From assembly GCA_016183425.1 (NCBI GenBank), contig JACPEP010000044.1, positions 1 through 36,339 on the forward strand: a stretch of DNA of 36,339 nt, read 5' to 3'. The DNA is from Chloroflexota bacterium (GTDB lineage Bacteria > Chloroflexota > Dehalococcoidia > JACPEP01). A program made the translations under genes and the position numbers. Under the pieces are notes generated by a model that searched no databases, had not been told where the DNA came from, and was given only the letters and a program-made list of their open reading frames with translations. Below, in pieces: positions 7,453-14,717 of the stretch (the stretch's first letter is position 1; every line of letters begins with the position of its first letter).

Positions 7453-8217
7453 TCAGCTCGAGACTAGTCGCCTTATCGCTTCGTTGACAGAACCGTAAAT
7501 CTCATTGAGATGAGCGGAGGTGTACATCTGGAGGGGGGCGATGGGGTGGTGTTGCCACTTCACGGCGAGCCCCAGGTTGAGCCGGATGCGGTCGATTGGC
7601 GCAAGCAGTTGGTTGATGTGACTTGCGGCAACGATCTGCCCCTTCTTCATGAGACGGAACCTGGTCAAGTCGAGTCCGATGCGGTGCTCAACAGAATTGA
7701 TCGCCTGCATGATTCGATTCAGGTCGTACTCTTGAACCAACTCACCGTTTGTGAACGCGGGAAGGAGATGCAGTTCGAGGGAGTCAACGTTCTTCAACAT
7801 TGTGGAAACTGTGCCTTCTGGAAGTAGTCTGGCGAGGACTTGGTCTAAGCCTTTGGCGTAGTCCGACCGGAAATCCGCGTACATCTTGTCCTTTAGGAAT
7901 AGCGGGGCTTCGCACTCTGCGATGAGAGCCGGGATGACGAATAACTGACGCTTCTCAAGCTCCATGGACAACGCGGCGTTGAGTTCCTTCTTGACCCACG
8001 GGGACTCGACGGAGTGAGGGGAGAGGACAACCATGAGGTAGCCGCTGCTCCGAATGCCATGCTCTATCTTGTCGTGCAGGGAGTCGCCGACTCTGAGTTC
8101 CCATTCGTCGTACCAAACTGGGATGCCCCTCCTTCTGAGATCATATGCTAGCCTGCCCACTTTCACGTGATCTTCAGATGAATGTGCCAGAAAGACCTGG
8201 GGTAACTCGGCGTTCAT
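7453..8217 (-). CDS. TIR-domain protein
   Basis: 254 aa. The N-terminal ~125 residues form a TIR_2-type domain: QVFLAHSSEDHVKVGRLAYDL, then GIPVWYDEWELRVGDSL, then LMVVLSPHSVESPWVKKEL. Glu78 of the SPWVKKEL motif is at the position of the catalytic glutamate of NAD-cleaving TIR enzymes. The remaining half (LKNVDSLELHLLPAF... SVNEAIRRLVSS) shows no domain I recognise; it has a leucine-rich helical C-terminus and may sense or oligomerise. Bacterial TIR proteins often act in antiphage defence by depleting NAD or making signalling nucleotides; here that is inferred. It is the only full gene between two attC-like sites, an apparent single-gene cassette. Confidence 0.85.
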   Translation of the reverse strand: MNAELPQVFLAHSSEDHVKVGRLAYDLRRRGIPVWYDEWELRVGDSLHDKIEHGIRSSGYLMVVLSPHSVESPWVKKELNAALSMELEKRQLFVIPALIAECEAPLFLKDKMYADFRSDYAKGLDQVLARLLPEGTVSTMLKNVDSLELHLLPAFTNGELVQEYDLNRIMQAINSVEHRIGLDLTRFRLMKKGQIVAASHINQLLAPIDRIRLNLGLAVKWQHHPIAPLQMYTSAHLNEIYGSVNEAIRRLVSS

Positions 8218-8266
8218 GTTTCAGTCCCGTTGCTCAAGTGCGCCCAACTAGTGTCTATATTGATCA

Positions 8267-8317
8267 GTATAACACCCCAAGTATGGCTTCGAGTGCCGTA
8301 TAATTGACTTGTTATGC
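8267..8317 (-). other. Integron attC-like site, 51 bp
   Basis: On the - strand GCATAAC (8317-8311) and GTTATAC (8273-8267) pair at six of seven positions. CAAGT and ACTTG, then TACGGC and GCCATA, pair around an ACTCGAA loop. The site starts 15 bp after the stop of the CopG-type antitoxin gene. The stretch from TATA...GCACT...GAA.CCATA to the end closely resembles the right half of the element at 9883-9930. Confidence 0.45.
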
Positions 8318-8332
8318 CTACCTCCTGGCAAT

Positions 8333-8602
8333 TCAGGATACTTCCTTCAAACGCCCGCTCACATATTTGTGAAGTACGCTGGACATCAGAGTCTGATAAG
8401 GGATGCCCTCTTCGATTGCCTTCTTTTGGATATTTATGAGATCCCTCTCGGAAATCCGAATATTGACTCTCTTGTCTTTTCGGAACGTGGCTTTGGCATA
8501 TTCCCGATATCGCTTCGCTTCGTTATCCAGTTCGGGGACCGTTTTCCATTCGCCCCGCTCAACGGATTCAAGAAGTTCTTTTTCCTCTATATCAAGTTTC
8601 AC
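8333..8602 (-). CDS. CopG/BrnA-like ribbon-helix-helix antitoxin
   Basis: 89 aa from a GTG. Residues MKLDIEEKELLESVERGEWKTV form the amphipathic N-terminal part. RVNIRISERDLINIQKKAIEEGIPYQTLMSSVLHKYV is the ribbon-helix-helix DNA-binding core typical of PF12441-like antitoxins. A toxin gene normally precedes such antitoxins; here only a short possible toxin tail is left (8599-8675), so this is probably an orphan antitoxin. An attC-like site follows 15 bp after its stop. Confidence 0.72.
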   Translation of the reverse strand: MKLDIEEKELLESVERGEWKTVPELDNEAKRYREYAKATFRKDKRVNIRISERDLINIQKKAIEEGIPYQTLMSSVLHKYVSGRLKEVS

Positions 8603-8675
8603 TGTCTACTCTTGGTCATTTTAGTGATGATGGTTTTGAGAAACACAACAATTGTTGCCTGGTTCGGTGCTCCTA
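8599..8675 (-). pseudogene. Possible 3' remnant of a small toxin gene
   Basis: An open frame without a start reads GVIGAPNQATIVVFLKTIITKMTKSRQ and stops at TGA (8601-8599), overlapping the GTG of the CopG-type antitoxin. The 'IVVFLKTI-KKT' pattern recalls the C-terminal strand of RelE/Gp49-like toxins, which usually sit just upstream of such an antitoxin. The 5' part has been replaced by the DUF2283 gene. The fragment is too short to be certain. Confidence 0.25.
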
Positions 8676-8879
8676 TGACGCCTTGCCAACAACCTCTACG
8701 AAGGAAAACTCCTCTAGCTTCGCATTGGCGCGAGCATGTTCTATGGTCATGCTCACCAGGTTCCCTTTGCTGTCAAGATCGATATAGATGTTTTCGCTGA
8801 TCTCCTTTGTTTCACTGACCTCATTATCAGTGAATTCGACCAAGGCAGTATCTGTGTCAGGAAAGTATTTCACTTTCAT
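8673..8879 (-). CDS. DUF2283 family protein
   Basis: 68 aa. MKVKYFPDTDTALVEFTDNEVSETKEISENIYIDLDSKGNLVSMTIEHA matches DUF2283: an initial 'Y-tD-l-i-f', then 'dLD--G-lVgieIe-A'. These small proteins commonly sit beside a DUF4258-like gene and are thought to act as TA-type partners. Here it follows the remnant at 8885-9010 by five bases, supporting an ancestral two-gene unit. A second DUF2283 lies at 18612-18818. Confidence 0.8.
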   Translation of the reverse strand: MKVKYFPDTDTALVEFTDNEVSETKEISENIYIDLDSKGNLVSMTIEHARANAKLEEFSFVEVVGKAS

Positions 8880-8884
8880 ATTCG

Positions 8885-9010
8885 TTACTCCTTATACGTT
8901 CTGTCGAAGAACGCGTTGTGCACTGTCTCTCCGTCCTCAAGCAATATCACTCGAAGGTACCTATTCACTTCTTTGATAAATCCCCATTTCTTGATCCTGC
9001 CATCTGATTG
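8885..9010 (-). pseudogene. 5'-truncated remnant of the DUF2283 partner gene
   Basis: An open frame ending at TAA 8887-8885 reads RFQSDGRIKKWGFIKEVN then RYLRVILLEDGETVHNAFFDR and TYKE. The 'YLRV-L-EDGETVHNAFFDR' block looks like the conserved C-terminus of a small partner protein found upstream of DUF2283 genes. No start codon or N-terminal half is present; the frame merges into the end of the 281-aa gene, so the 5' part appears to have been deleted or replaced. Confidence 0.35.
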
Positions 9011-9018
9011 GAATCGTC

Positions 9019-9864
9019 TCAGGGTCGGCGAGCTTCCTGAAGGTCGTGGATCGACTTGTCGATTTGAAAGGCGAAGAGCAGGAACGTAAAAGCGATGTCA
9101 ATCAATTCTTGAGGCAAAAACCGGATCCTTTCGCCCAGAGGAACCATGCGGGCTGACGACGCAAAGTGCAAACTGATCGTCTCACCCGCTTCAACTCGAC
9201 CTGGAAGCTCTAATACTCTTTCACCTTTTTGACCACTAGCTGTTAGCTCTAGCCGTTTCCATTTGACTAGCAAGCCCTTCTCGGCCCTATCCCTCAGATC
9301 TTCCTGACCTACAATACCACCTCGGTGAGAAAGGCAATTCCGAGCCAGATTGAGACTTAGGATCTCATCGGAAAGCGGCAGTGGGCTAAGTCGATATTTC
9401 TCTTCAAGGTGATGCAACTTGCCAGGCAAAGGTAGGCGATCAAATTTCTTCGAGTACCGAACAATATTTCTATTCCAATCATTCCCTATTATTGTTGCTT
9501 CAAGGTGAAGAGAGCCATCTTCACGTGGCATGACGGCGCCTTCCCGAGTCCATAAAAAACATATCTTCCTCGCCCATTCGAGGCTTGGGCCAATTGCTTC
9601 GATGCAATCTCTGATCGCATTAGATATGACCCAAGATTGAAACTCATTACGCAATGTCTCAATATCAATAGCTGGGTTCTGAACGATATGGAGTTGCGTT
9701 CGCAACTGAGGGATTTCCAACGATTCAATCTTGGCCAAACTTGCTGACTGAAGCCCAAACGAAGCCAATTCTAGTGCCCTTTGCAGAGTCGATTGAATGA
9801 GTCCCATTGGATTCTTGAGTTCTAGACTCGGCACGGTGATATCCGCCTCATGTTGGAAATTCAA
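9019..9864 (-). CDS. Unknown protein with HEPN-like RNxxxH motif
   Basis: 281 aa from a TTG; other starts (GTG at 9834) are possible. I do not recognise a named family. It is mostly helical and soluble, with no signal peptide or membrane segment. Residues 175-180 (RNCLSH, within SLNLARNCLSHRGG) fit the R-N-x3-H catalytic motif of HEPN nucleases or inactive HEPN domains, preceded by helix LPLSDEILSLNLA. A second helix-rich part (IDIAFTFLLFAFQIDKSIHDL) closes the protein. HEPN proteins occur in TA, abortive-infection and RNA-processing systems. Its location beside TIR and TA genes fits that, but function is inferred from one motif. Confidence 0.5.
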   Translation of the reverse strand: MNFQHEADITVPSLELKNPMGLIQSTLQRALELASFGLQSASLAKIESLEIPQLRTQLHIVQNPAIDIETLRNEFQSWVISNAIRDCIEAIGPSLEWARKICFLWTREGAVMPREDGSLHLEATIIGNDWNRNIVRYSKKFDRLPLPGKLHHLEEKYRLSPLPLSDEILSLNLARNCLSHRGGIVGQEDLRDRAEKGLLVKWKRLELTASGQKGERVLELPGRVEAGETISLHFASSARMVPLGERIRFLPQELIDIAFTFLLFAFQIDKSIHDLQEARRP

Positions 9865-9882
9865 TTAGCTTCATATTGATCC

Positions 9883-10052
9883 GCCTTACCTCGCAACTAT
9901 GGTTTCCAGTGCTATATAAGACGCGGCCAACCGCGCCCTCATCTACGGTCTCACATCCGCTCCGGGGCCGTCATGCCCATGAGATGGAGGGTTCGGGCGA
10001 GGGTGATCTGCGCCCGCGGCCGCCAGCCGTCCGAATGAGTCAATTGTTAGGT
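9883..10052 (-). other. Integron attC-like site containing an argS-tail copy
   Basis: On the - strand ACCTAAC (10052-10046), a perfect RYYYAAC, begins 12 bp after the HicB stop and continues AATTGACTCATTCGGACGG. The likely end is GTAAGGC (9889-9883), one mismatch from GTTRRRY. Its right half matches the 51-bp element at 8267-8317 at most positions. The middle (9951-10027) is a copy of the argS 3' end, so the element is either a hybrid or an attC whose loop captured host sequence. Confidence 0.35.
9951..10027 (-). repeat. Direct-repeat copy of the argS 3' end
   Basis: This 77-bp stretch is nearly identical to 10623-10698, the end of argS, with a few substitutions and one indel. Translated on the - strand it still reads QITLARTLHLMGMTAPERM and stop, exactly the last 19 residues of ArgS. 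It lies downstream of argS in the same orientation, separated by the hicAB pair. Similarity continues weakly past the stop codon. Confidence 0.85.
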
Positions 10053-10064
10053 GCATATGTTTCT

Positions 10065-10280
10065 CTACGCAAATATCAATCTCTGTCCCTTAGGCTCTGG
10101 TATTGGATCGCCGAACTCCCTAGCAGTATCAATCCACAATTGAATTCCTTCTTTGGCGTTTCTCAATGCATCTTCAGGAGTGTCTCCATGCGCCATACAC
10201 CCAGGAAGCTCAGGAACTTCTGCTATAAAAGCCCCGTCTTCGTTGCTCCAGTAAATAATAATCTCATACTTATACATCAA
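10065..10280 (-). CDS. hicB: HicB-family antitoxin
   Basis: 71 aa. MYKYEIIIYWSNEDGAFIAEVPELPGCMAHGDTPEDALRNAKEGIQLWIDTA is the canonical HicB core ('Y-v-i-w-eed--y-AevPeLPGc-a-G-T-EEAl-n-keai--wi'). It ends EPKGQRLIFA. The start overlaps the hicA stop by four bases (10277-10280). It lacks the C-terminal DNA-binding domain of long HicB proteins. The region is clearly more AT-rich than argS next door, which suggests horizontal acquisition. Confidence 0.88.
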   Translation of the reverse strand: MMYKYEIIIYWSNEDGAFIAEVPELPGCMAHGDTPEDALRNAKEGIQLWIDTAREFGDPIPEPKGQRLIFA

Positions 10281-10531
10281 TATTTTCCTCCAAGTTTATA
10301 CTTTATTATAATGTTTCGTACTTGTTTTACCTGATACGGCTTAGCTTTACTCCCCTCTCGCTGAAGATTAATCTTTTCGACTATTCCTTCTTTTCTGAAT
10401 ATATGGTGACTGCCTCGAACACGTATTTCAAAGCCAAAATCTTTCAACAAGTTGCATAAATCTTCAAATTGAATATTTGCATCAGAAGTTCCACTTATAA
10501 TTTTCAGCAAGGACTTTTCATGTTTACCCAT
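10277..10531 (-). CDS. hicA: HicA-family mRNA interferase toxin
   Basis: 84 aa. ANIQFEDLCNLLKDFGFEIRVRGSHHIFRKEGIVEKINLQREGSKAKPYQVKQVRNIIIKY is the longer HicA variant with the double-stranded-RNA-binding-like fold. The catalytic histidine lies in the GSHHIF motif. The toxin cleaves mRNA during translation and is neutralised by the overlapping HicB. No good Shine-Dalgarno is seen before the ATG at 10531. It lies between two copies of the argS tail. Confidence 0.85.
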   Translation of the reverse strand: MGKHEKSLLKIISGTSDANIQFEDLCNLLKDFGFEIRVRGSHHIFRKEGIVEKINLQREGSKAKPYQVKQVRNIIIKYKLGGKY

Positions 10532-10622
10532 TTATTTTATCAGAAATCAATATCAGAGGCTTCGTATTTTCGGGATAACGCCTCCCATGGCGCGAAACGG
10601 CTCACCGCTCCATCTATAAGCA
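10532..10622. other. Junction between argS stop and hicA, with an R'-like core
   Basis: On the - strand the argS stop is followed by a region ending GCCATGGGAGGCGTTATCC. The GTTATCC at 10579-10573 is close to GTTRRRY, so it could be the right core of a truncated attC from which the hicAB cassette begins. The base composition shifts from GC-rich to AT-rich here. Confidence 0.3.
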
Positions 10623-12293
10623 TCACATCCGCTCCGGGGCCGTCATGCCCATGAGATGGAGGGTTCGGGCCAGGGTGATCTGGGCCGCGGCCACCAGCTT
10701 GAGCCGGGCGTGGGTCAATTTCTCATTCTTGGAGACGACGCGGCACTGCTTGTAGAAGCTGTGGAAGGCAGTGGCCAAGTCTTGAGAGTAGTGGGGGAGA
10801 TAGTGGGGCTCCAGGCTGAGGGCCACCGTCTCTACTAGCTCCTCCAGTTGAATCATCTTGCGCAGCAGGGCTTGCTCGGCGGGATGGGTGAGAAGGGCCA
10901 CGTCGCCGGAGGAATAGTCGATACCCCGCTCCTGGGCCAGGTGGAGGATGCTGGCGATGCGGGCGTGGGCGTACTGCACGTAGTACACCGGGTTTTCCGG
11001 CGCCTGGAGTTTGGCCAGCTCCAGGTCGAACTCCATCTGGCTATCGGCGGAGCGGGAGAGGAAGACGAAGCGGCAGGCATCGGCGCCCACCTCATCGACG
11101 AGCTCTCGCAGAGTCACGATGTCGCCGCTGCGTTTAGAGGCCCGCAGCAGGGCCTCACCCCGTTTCAGGGTCACCATCTGGGTGATGATGATGCGCAGCC
11201 GGTCGGGGTCGAAACCCAGGGCGCCCACCACCGCCTTCATTCGAGAAACGTGGCCCTGGTGATCGGCGCCCCAGATGTTGATAACCTGCTGGAAACCCCG
11301 CTCCTGGAACTTGTTGTAGTGATAGGCGACATCGGAGGCGAAGTAGGTGGGGGAGCCATCCCCGCGCACCAGGACGTTGTCCTTGTCCTCCCCCAGAGCG
11401 GTGGAGACGAACCAGACCGCTCCCTCCCGCTCCTCTATGTAGCCCTTGTCCCGCAGAATCGCCATGGCCCGCTGGTACTGGCCCTCCCGATACAGGCTCT
11501 GCTCGCTGAACCAAACGTCAAAGGTGACTCCCAGGCGGGCCAGGTCCTGGGCAATGGACTCCAGCACCTTCTTTACTCCTATCTTCCCTATCGCCTCCAC
11601 CGCCTCCGGTGGAGGCATGTTCAGGAAACGGTCTCCTTCCCGGGCGACGATCTCCCTGGCCATGTCTATGACATAGTCTCCCTGATAGCCGTCCGGGGGC
11701 AACTCCGCCTCCAGTCCCAGGGCCTGCTGGTAGCGGGCGAAGAGGGAGCGGTAGAAGGCGTTCATCTGGTTGCCAGCGTCGTTGATGTAGTACTCAGTGG
11801 CCACGGAGTAGCCAGCGGCGGCCAGGACTCGGGCCAGGGTGCTGCCCAAAATGGCCCCCCGCCCGTGGCCCACATGGAGGGGACCAGTGGGGTTGACGCT
11901 GACAAACTCCACCTGGATGGGTTTTCTCCCTCCCAGGTCCAGATTGCCGTATCCCTCCCCCAGCTCCAAGATGGTGTCTACCTGGCGGGCCAGCCAGGCG
12001 GGGTGGAGGGCGAAGTTGATGAAGCCGGGGGGGGCTGTAGTCACCTTCTGAACCTGAGGGGGGAGCTGAATGCAGGAGGTTATCGCCTGGGCGATGGCCA
12101 TGGGGTTCATACGGGCGGCGCGGGCCAGCTTCAGAGGCAAGCTGCTGGCGTGGTCGCCGTGCTCCGGGTTCTGGGGGCGCTCCAGGAGGACGTCGGGGAG
12201 GGCCACCAGGGGTATCAGGCCGCGACGCTGCGCGTCTCGAACCGCCTCTTCCAGGAGCCGAGCCATGTCCCTCTTAACCATGTTGCTACTCAA
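10623..12293 (-). CDS. argS: Arginyl-tRNA synthetase
   Basis: 556 aa. It charges tRNA-Arg with arginine in the cytosol. It has the N-terminal Arg-tRNA-synthetase additional domain, the class I HIGH box as HVGH (residues 140-143, in VNPTGPLHVGHGRGA), the 'EYYINDAGNQM' segment typical of ArgS, a KMSKS equivalent in LLRASKRSGD, and the C-terminal DALR anticodon-binding domain ending QITLARTLHLMGMTAPERM. The TTG at 12293 overlaps the recG stop (TTGA); an ATG at 12281 is an alternative start. It is the last gene of the FakA-DegV-recG-argS run. Its 3' tail is duplicated at 9951-10027. Confidence 0.95.
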   Translation of the reverse strand: MSSNMVKRDMARLLEEAVRDAQRRGLIPLVALPDVLLERPQNPEHGDHASSLPLKLARAARMNPMAIAQAITSCIQLPPQVQKVTTAPPGFINFALHPAWLARQVDTILELGEGYGNLDLGGRKPIQVEFVSVNPTGPLHVGHGRGAILGSTLARVLAAAGYSVATEYYINDAGNQMNAFYRSLFARYQQALGLEAELPPDGYQGDYVIDMAREIVAREGDRFLNMPPPEAVEAIGKIGVKKVLESIAQDLARLGVTFDVWFSEQSLYREGQYQRAMAILRDKGYIEEREGAVWFVSTALGEDKDNVLVRGDGSPTYFASDVAYHYNKFQERGFQQVINIWGADHQGHVSRMKAVVGALGFDPDRLRIIITQMVTLKRGEALLRASKRSGDIVTLRELVDEVGADACRFVFLSRSADSQMEFDLELAKLQAPENPVYYVQYAHARIASILHLAQERGIDYSSGDVALLTHPAEQALLRKMIQLEELVETVALSLEPHYLPHYSQDLATAFHSFYKQCRVVSKNEKLTHARLKLVAAAQITLARTLHLMGMTAPERM

Positions 12294-14710
12294 CTGATCT
12301 CGCCCCTTCTATTGTGCCAAAAGCGAGCCACTTCTTGTGCCAGGAGCTGATGCTGGGGGTTGGCCAGGTGGGGATCGGTCTGGAAAAGGTGCGCTGCCTC
12401 CCGGCGCGCCGTCTCCAGGATGGGCACGTCGGACAGGCGGGCCAGACGTAGCTCGGGAAGGCCGCTCTGGCGGGTGCCGAAAAACTCCCCCGGCCCCCGA
12501 AGCCTCAAGTCCTCTTCCGCCAGGCGGAAGCCATCCCCCGATTCTTCCAGAAGACGCAATCGCTCCATGGCCTCCCGGGTGGGCCGCTGGGACAAAAGGA
12601 GGCAATAGCTGCGGTGCTTTCCCCGACCTACCCGGCCCCGAAACTGGTGGAGCTGAGACAGCCCGAAACGTTCCGCCCCCTCCACCAACATGACCGTGGC
12701 GTTGGGGATGTCGATGCCCACCTCTACCACCGGCGTGGACACCATGATATCCAGCTCGCCCTCACGAAAGCGCTGCATCACCTCGTCCTTCTCCGCAGCC
12801 GACATCCGCCCATGGAGCAGGCCGAGGCGGAGGTCCGGAAAGACCCCTTGCGAAAGGCGCTCATACTCGGCCACGGCCGCCTTCGCTGCCACCTTCTCCG
12901 ACTCCTCAATGAGGGGGCAGAGGACGAAGGCCTGGCGGCCCTCCCTTACCTGCTGGCGCACGAAGTCGTAGGCTGCCGGGCGCTGACCGGCTCGTAGCCA
13001 ACGGGTGACGATGGGCTGCCGGCCCGGCGGCAGCTCGTCGATGACGGTTAGGTTCAGGTCACCGTAGAGGGTGAGGGCCAGGGTGCGGGGAATGGGGGTA
13101 GCCGTCATCACCAGCATATGGGGATTATAACCCTTCTGCCGCAGGGCGGAGCGTTGCAGGACGCCAAAGCGGTGCTGCTCATCCACGATGGCCAGGCCAA
13201 GGCGGGCAAAGCTCAGCCCCTCCTGGATGAGGCTATGGGTTCCCACCACTATATCGATTTTCCCTTCCGCAATACCCTGGTAAATCTCCTCTTTTCGCAG
13301 ACGGGGCGTGCCGCCGGTGAGAAGACACAGGCGCACCGGGCGGGAAAGATAGGGCAAGGAGAGGCAGGCTTCGTCTTCCTCCTCCGCTTCCCGCCTTCCC
13401 AAAAGATCCCGGATTTTGCGATAGTGTTGCTCGGCCAGGATCTCCGTGGGGGCCATGAGCACCCCCTGGTGGCCGTCGGCCACCGCCAAAATGAGGGCGG
13501 CCACCGCCACCACCGTTTTGCCGCTGCCCACCTCCCCTTGAAGAAGGCGGCTCATGGGCTGGCTCCCCCTTAGGTCGCCGGTTATCTCATCCAACGCCCG
13601 TGCCTGGGCGGCGGTGAGGGAAAAGGGCAGGGCGGCCAAAAACCCCTGGAGCACAGAGAGAGGTATGGCGAAGGGGTGGCCCGCCACCTCCTGCCACTCC
13701 CGTTTCTGGGCGAGAACGCCCAGTTGGAGGAGGAAAAGCTCGTCGAAGGCCAGGCGGCGACGTGCCTTGCCCTTCATCTCCTCGCTGTCGGGGAAGTGCA
13801 TCTGCCGCACAGCCTGGGGGAGTGCCATAAGGCCGGCCTTCTCCCGCAGCGATGGGGGCAGGAAGTCCTCCAAGAAAGGGAGCCACCGGCTCAGGGACCC
13901 CTTCATCACGCGGCGCAGGGTGCGGGCGTGGAGCCCCTGGGTGAGGGGGTAGACGGGCACCAGTCGCCCCGTGTGGATAAGCTCCTCACCCTCCTCCACG
14001 GGTTCCCACTCCGGGGATTCCATGACTTTTTGTCCCCGGAAGAGGTTGACCCGGCCGCTGAGGACGATGTGCCGGCTAAGGGGCAGGCGCTGGGCTAGGT
14101 AGGGCTGGTTAAACCACACTACTCGCAGTTTGCCGGTGCTGTCTCCGATCACCGCCTCCGTGGCTCCCCGCTTCCAGGAGCCGAAGCTCTTGGCGGCGGC
14201 CTGCAACACGGTGCCCACCACCGTTTGCTCCTCGCCAGAGGCGAGTTGGGAGATGGTCTTGATCTGGCTGAAGTCTTGATGGCGATGAGGGAAAAAGTAG
14301 AGGAGATCCCGCACCGTTTTGACCCCCATCTTGGTAAGGTGGGCGGTAGTAGGGGGAGGGACGCCTCTGATGTCGCTGAGTGGGGTGGTCAGGGAAACCG
14401 CCTCTTTTCGGGCCGGGACGACGGCTTTCGGAGGGGGAGGAAGGGGGCTGCCATTCTCCATAACCATCAGCCAGCCCAGGGCTTTCCCCACCCACTCCCG
14501 GCGTTGGAGCACATTTTGCCTGGCGTAGTCCGGGGAAATGAATCCCAGATGGGCGACGTCTCGCTGCGTCTGGGGATCCATCTGGCCCAGGTGCTGGCTG
14601 GCCCAGCGGCGCAGGTACTCATCCAGGCCGCCGATTACAGCGCCATTGGCATAGCCCCGCTGGCTTTCCAGCTTCAATATATCTCGCAAACGTTGAAAAG
14701 AGGCATCCAT
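12290..14710 (-). CDS. recG: ATP-dependent DNA helicase RecG
   Basis: About 806 aa from the ATG at 14710, chosen because it lies 8 bp after the DegV stop and avoids overlap; a GTG at 14740 is the longer option. RecG reverses stalled replication forks and branch-migrates Holliday junctions. Visible parts are the OB-fold wedge domain (QTVVGTVLQAA... VIGDSTGKLRVVWFNQPYL), Walker A LLQGEVGSGKTVVA, motif Ia MAPTEILAEQHY, the DEQH box (AIVDEQHRFGV), motif III MTATPIPRTLALT, and the C-terminal helicase motifs (STPVVEVGIDIPNA, QFRGRVGRG). The stop overlaps the argS start, so the two are probably translationally coupled. Confidence 0.95.
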   Translation of the reverse strand: MDASFQRLRDILKLESQRGYANGAVIGGLDEYLRRWASQHLGQMDPQTQRDVAHLGFISPDYARQNVLQRREWVGKALGWLMVMENGSPLPPPPKAVVPARKEAVSLTTPLSDIRGVPPPTTAHLTKMGVKTVRDLLYFFPHRHQDFSQIKTISQLASGEEQTVVGTVLQAAAKSFGSWKRGATEAVIGDSTGKLRVVWFNQPYLAQRLPLSRHIVLSGRVNLFRGQKVMESPEWEPVEEGEELIHTGRLVPVYPLTQGLHARTLRRVMKGSLSRWLPFLEDFLPPSLREKAGLMALPQAVRQMHFPDSEEMKGKARRRLAFDELFLLQLGVLAQKREWQEVAGHPFAIPLSVLQGFLAALPFSLTAAQARALDEITGDLRGSQPMSRLLQGEVGSGKTVVAVAALILAVADGHQGVLMAPTEILAEQHYRKIRDLLGRREAEEEDEACLSLPYLSRPVRLCLLTGGTPRLRKEEIYQGIAEGKIDIVVGTHSLIQEGLSFARLGLAIVDEQHRFGVLQRSALRQKGYNPHMLVMTATPIPRTLALTLYGDLNLTVIDELPPGRQPIVTRWLRAGQRPAAYDFVRQQVREGRQAFVLCPLIEESEKVAAKAAVAEYERLSQGVFPDLRLGLLHGRMSAAEKDEVMQRFREGELDIMVSTPVVEVGIDIPNATVMLVEGAERFGLSQLHQFRGRVGRGKHRSYCLLLSQRPTREAMERLRLLEESGDGFRLAEEDLRLRGPGEFFGTRQSGLPELRLARLSDVPILETARREAAHLFQTDPHLANPQHQLLAQEVARFWHNRRGEIS

Positions 14711-14717
14711 AGTCACT

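Noticed and set aside
8309-8800. + strand frame of 163 codons
   Set aside because: Antisense to CopG-type and DUF2283 genes; no signatures.
10848-12350. Long + strand open frame of about 500 codons
   Set aside because: It runs antisense to argS, has no domain signatures and a composition forced by the opposite strand's codons.
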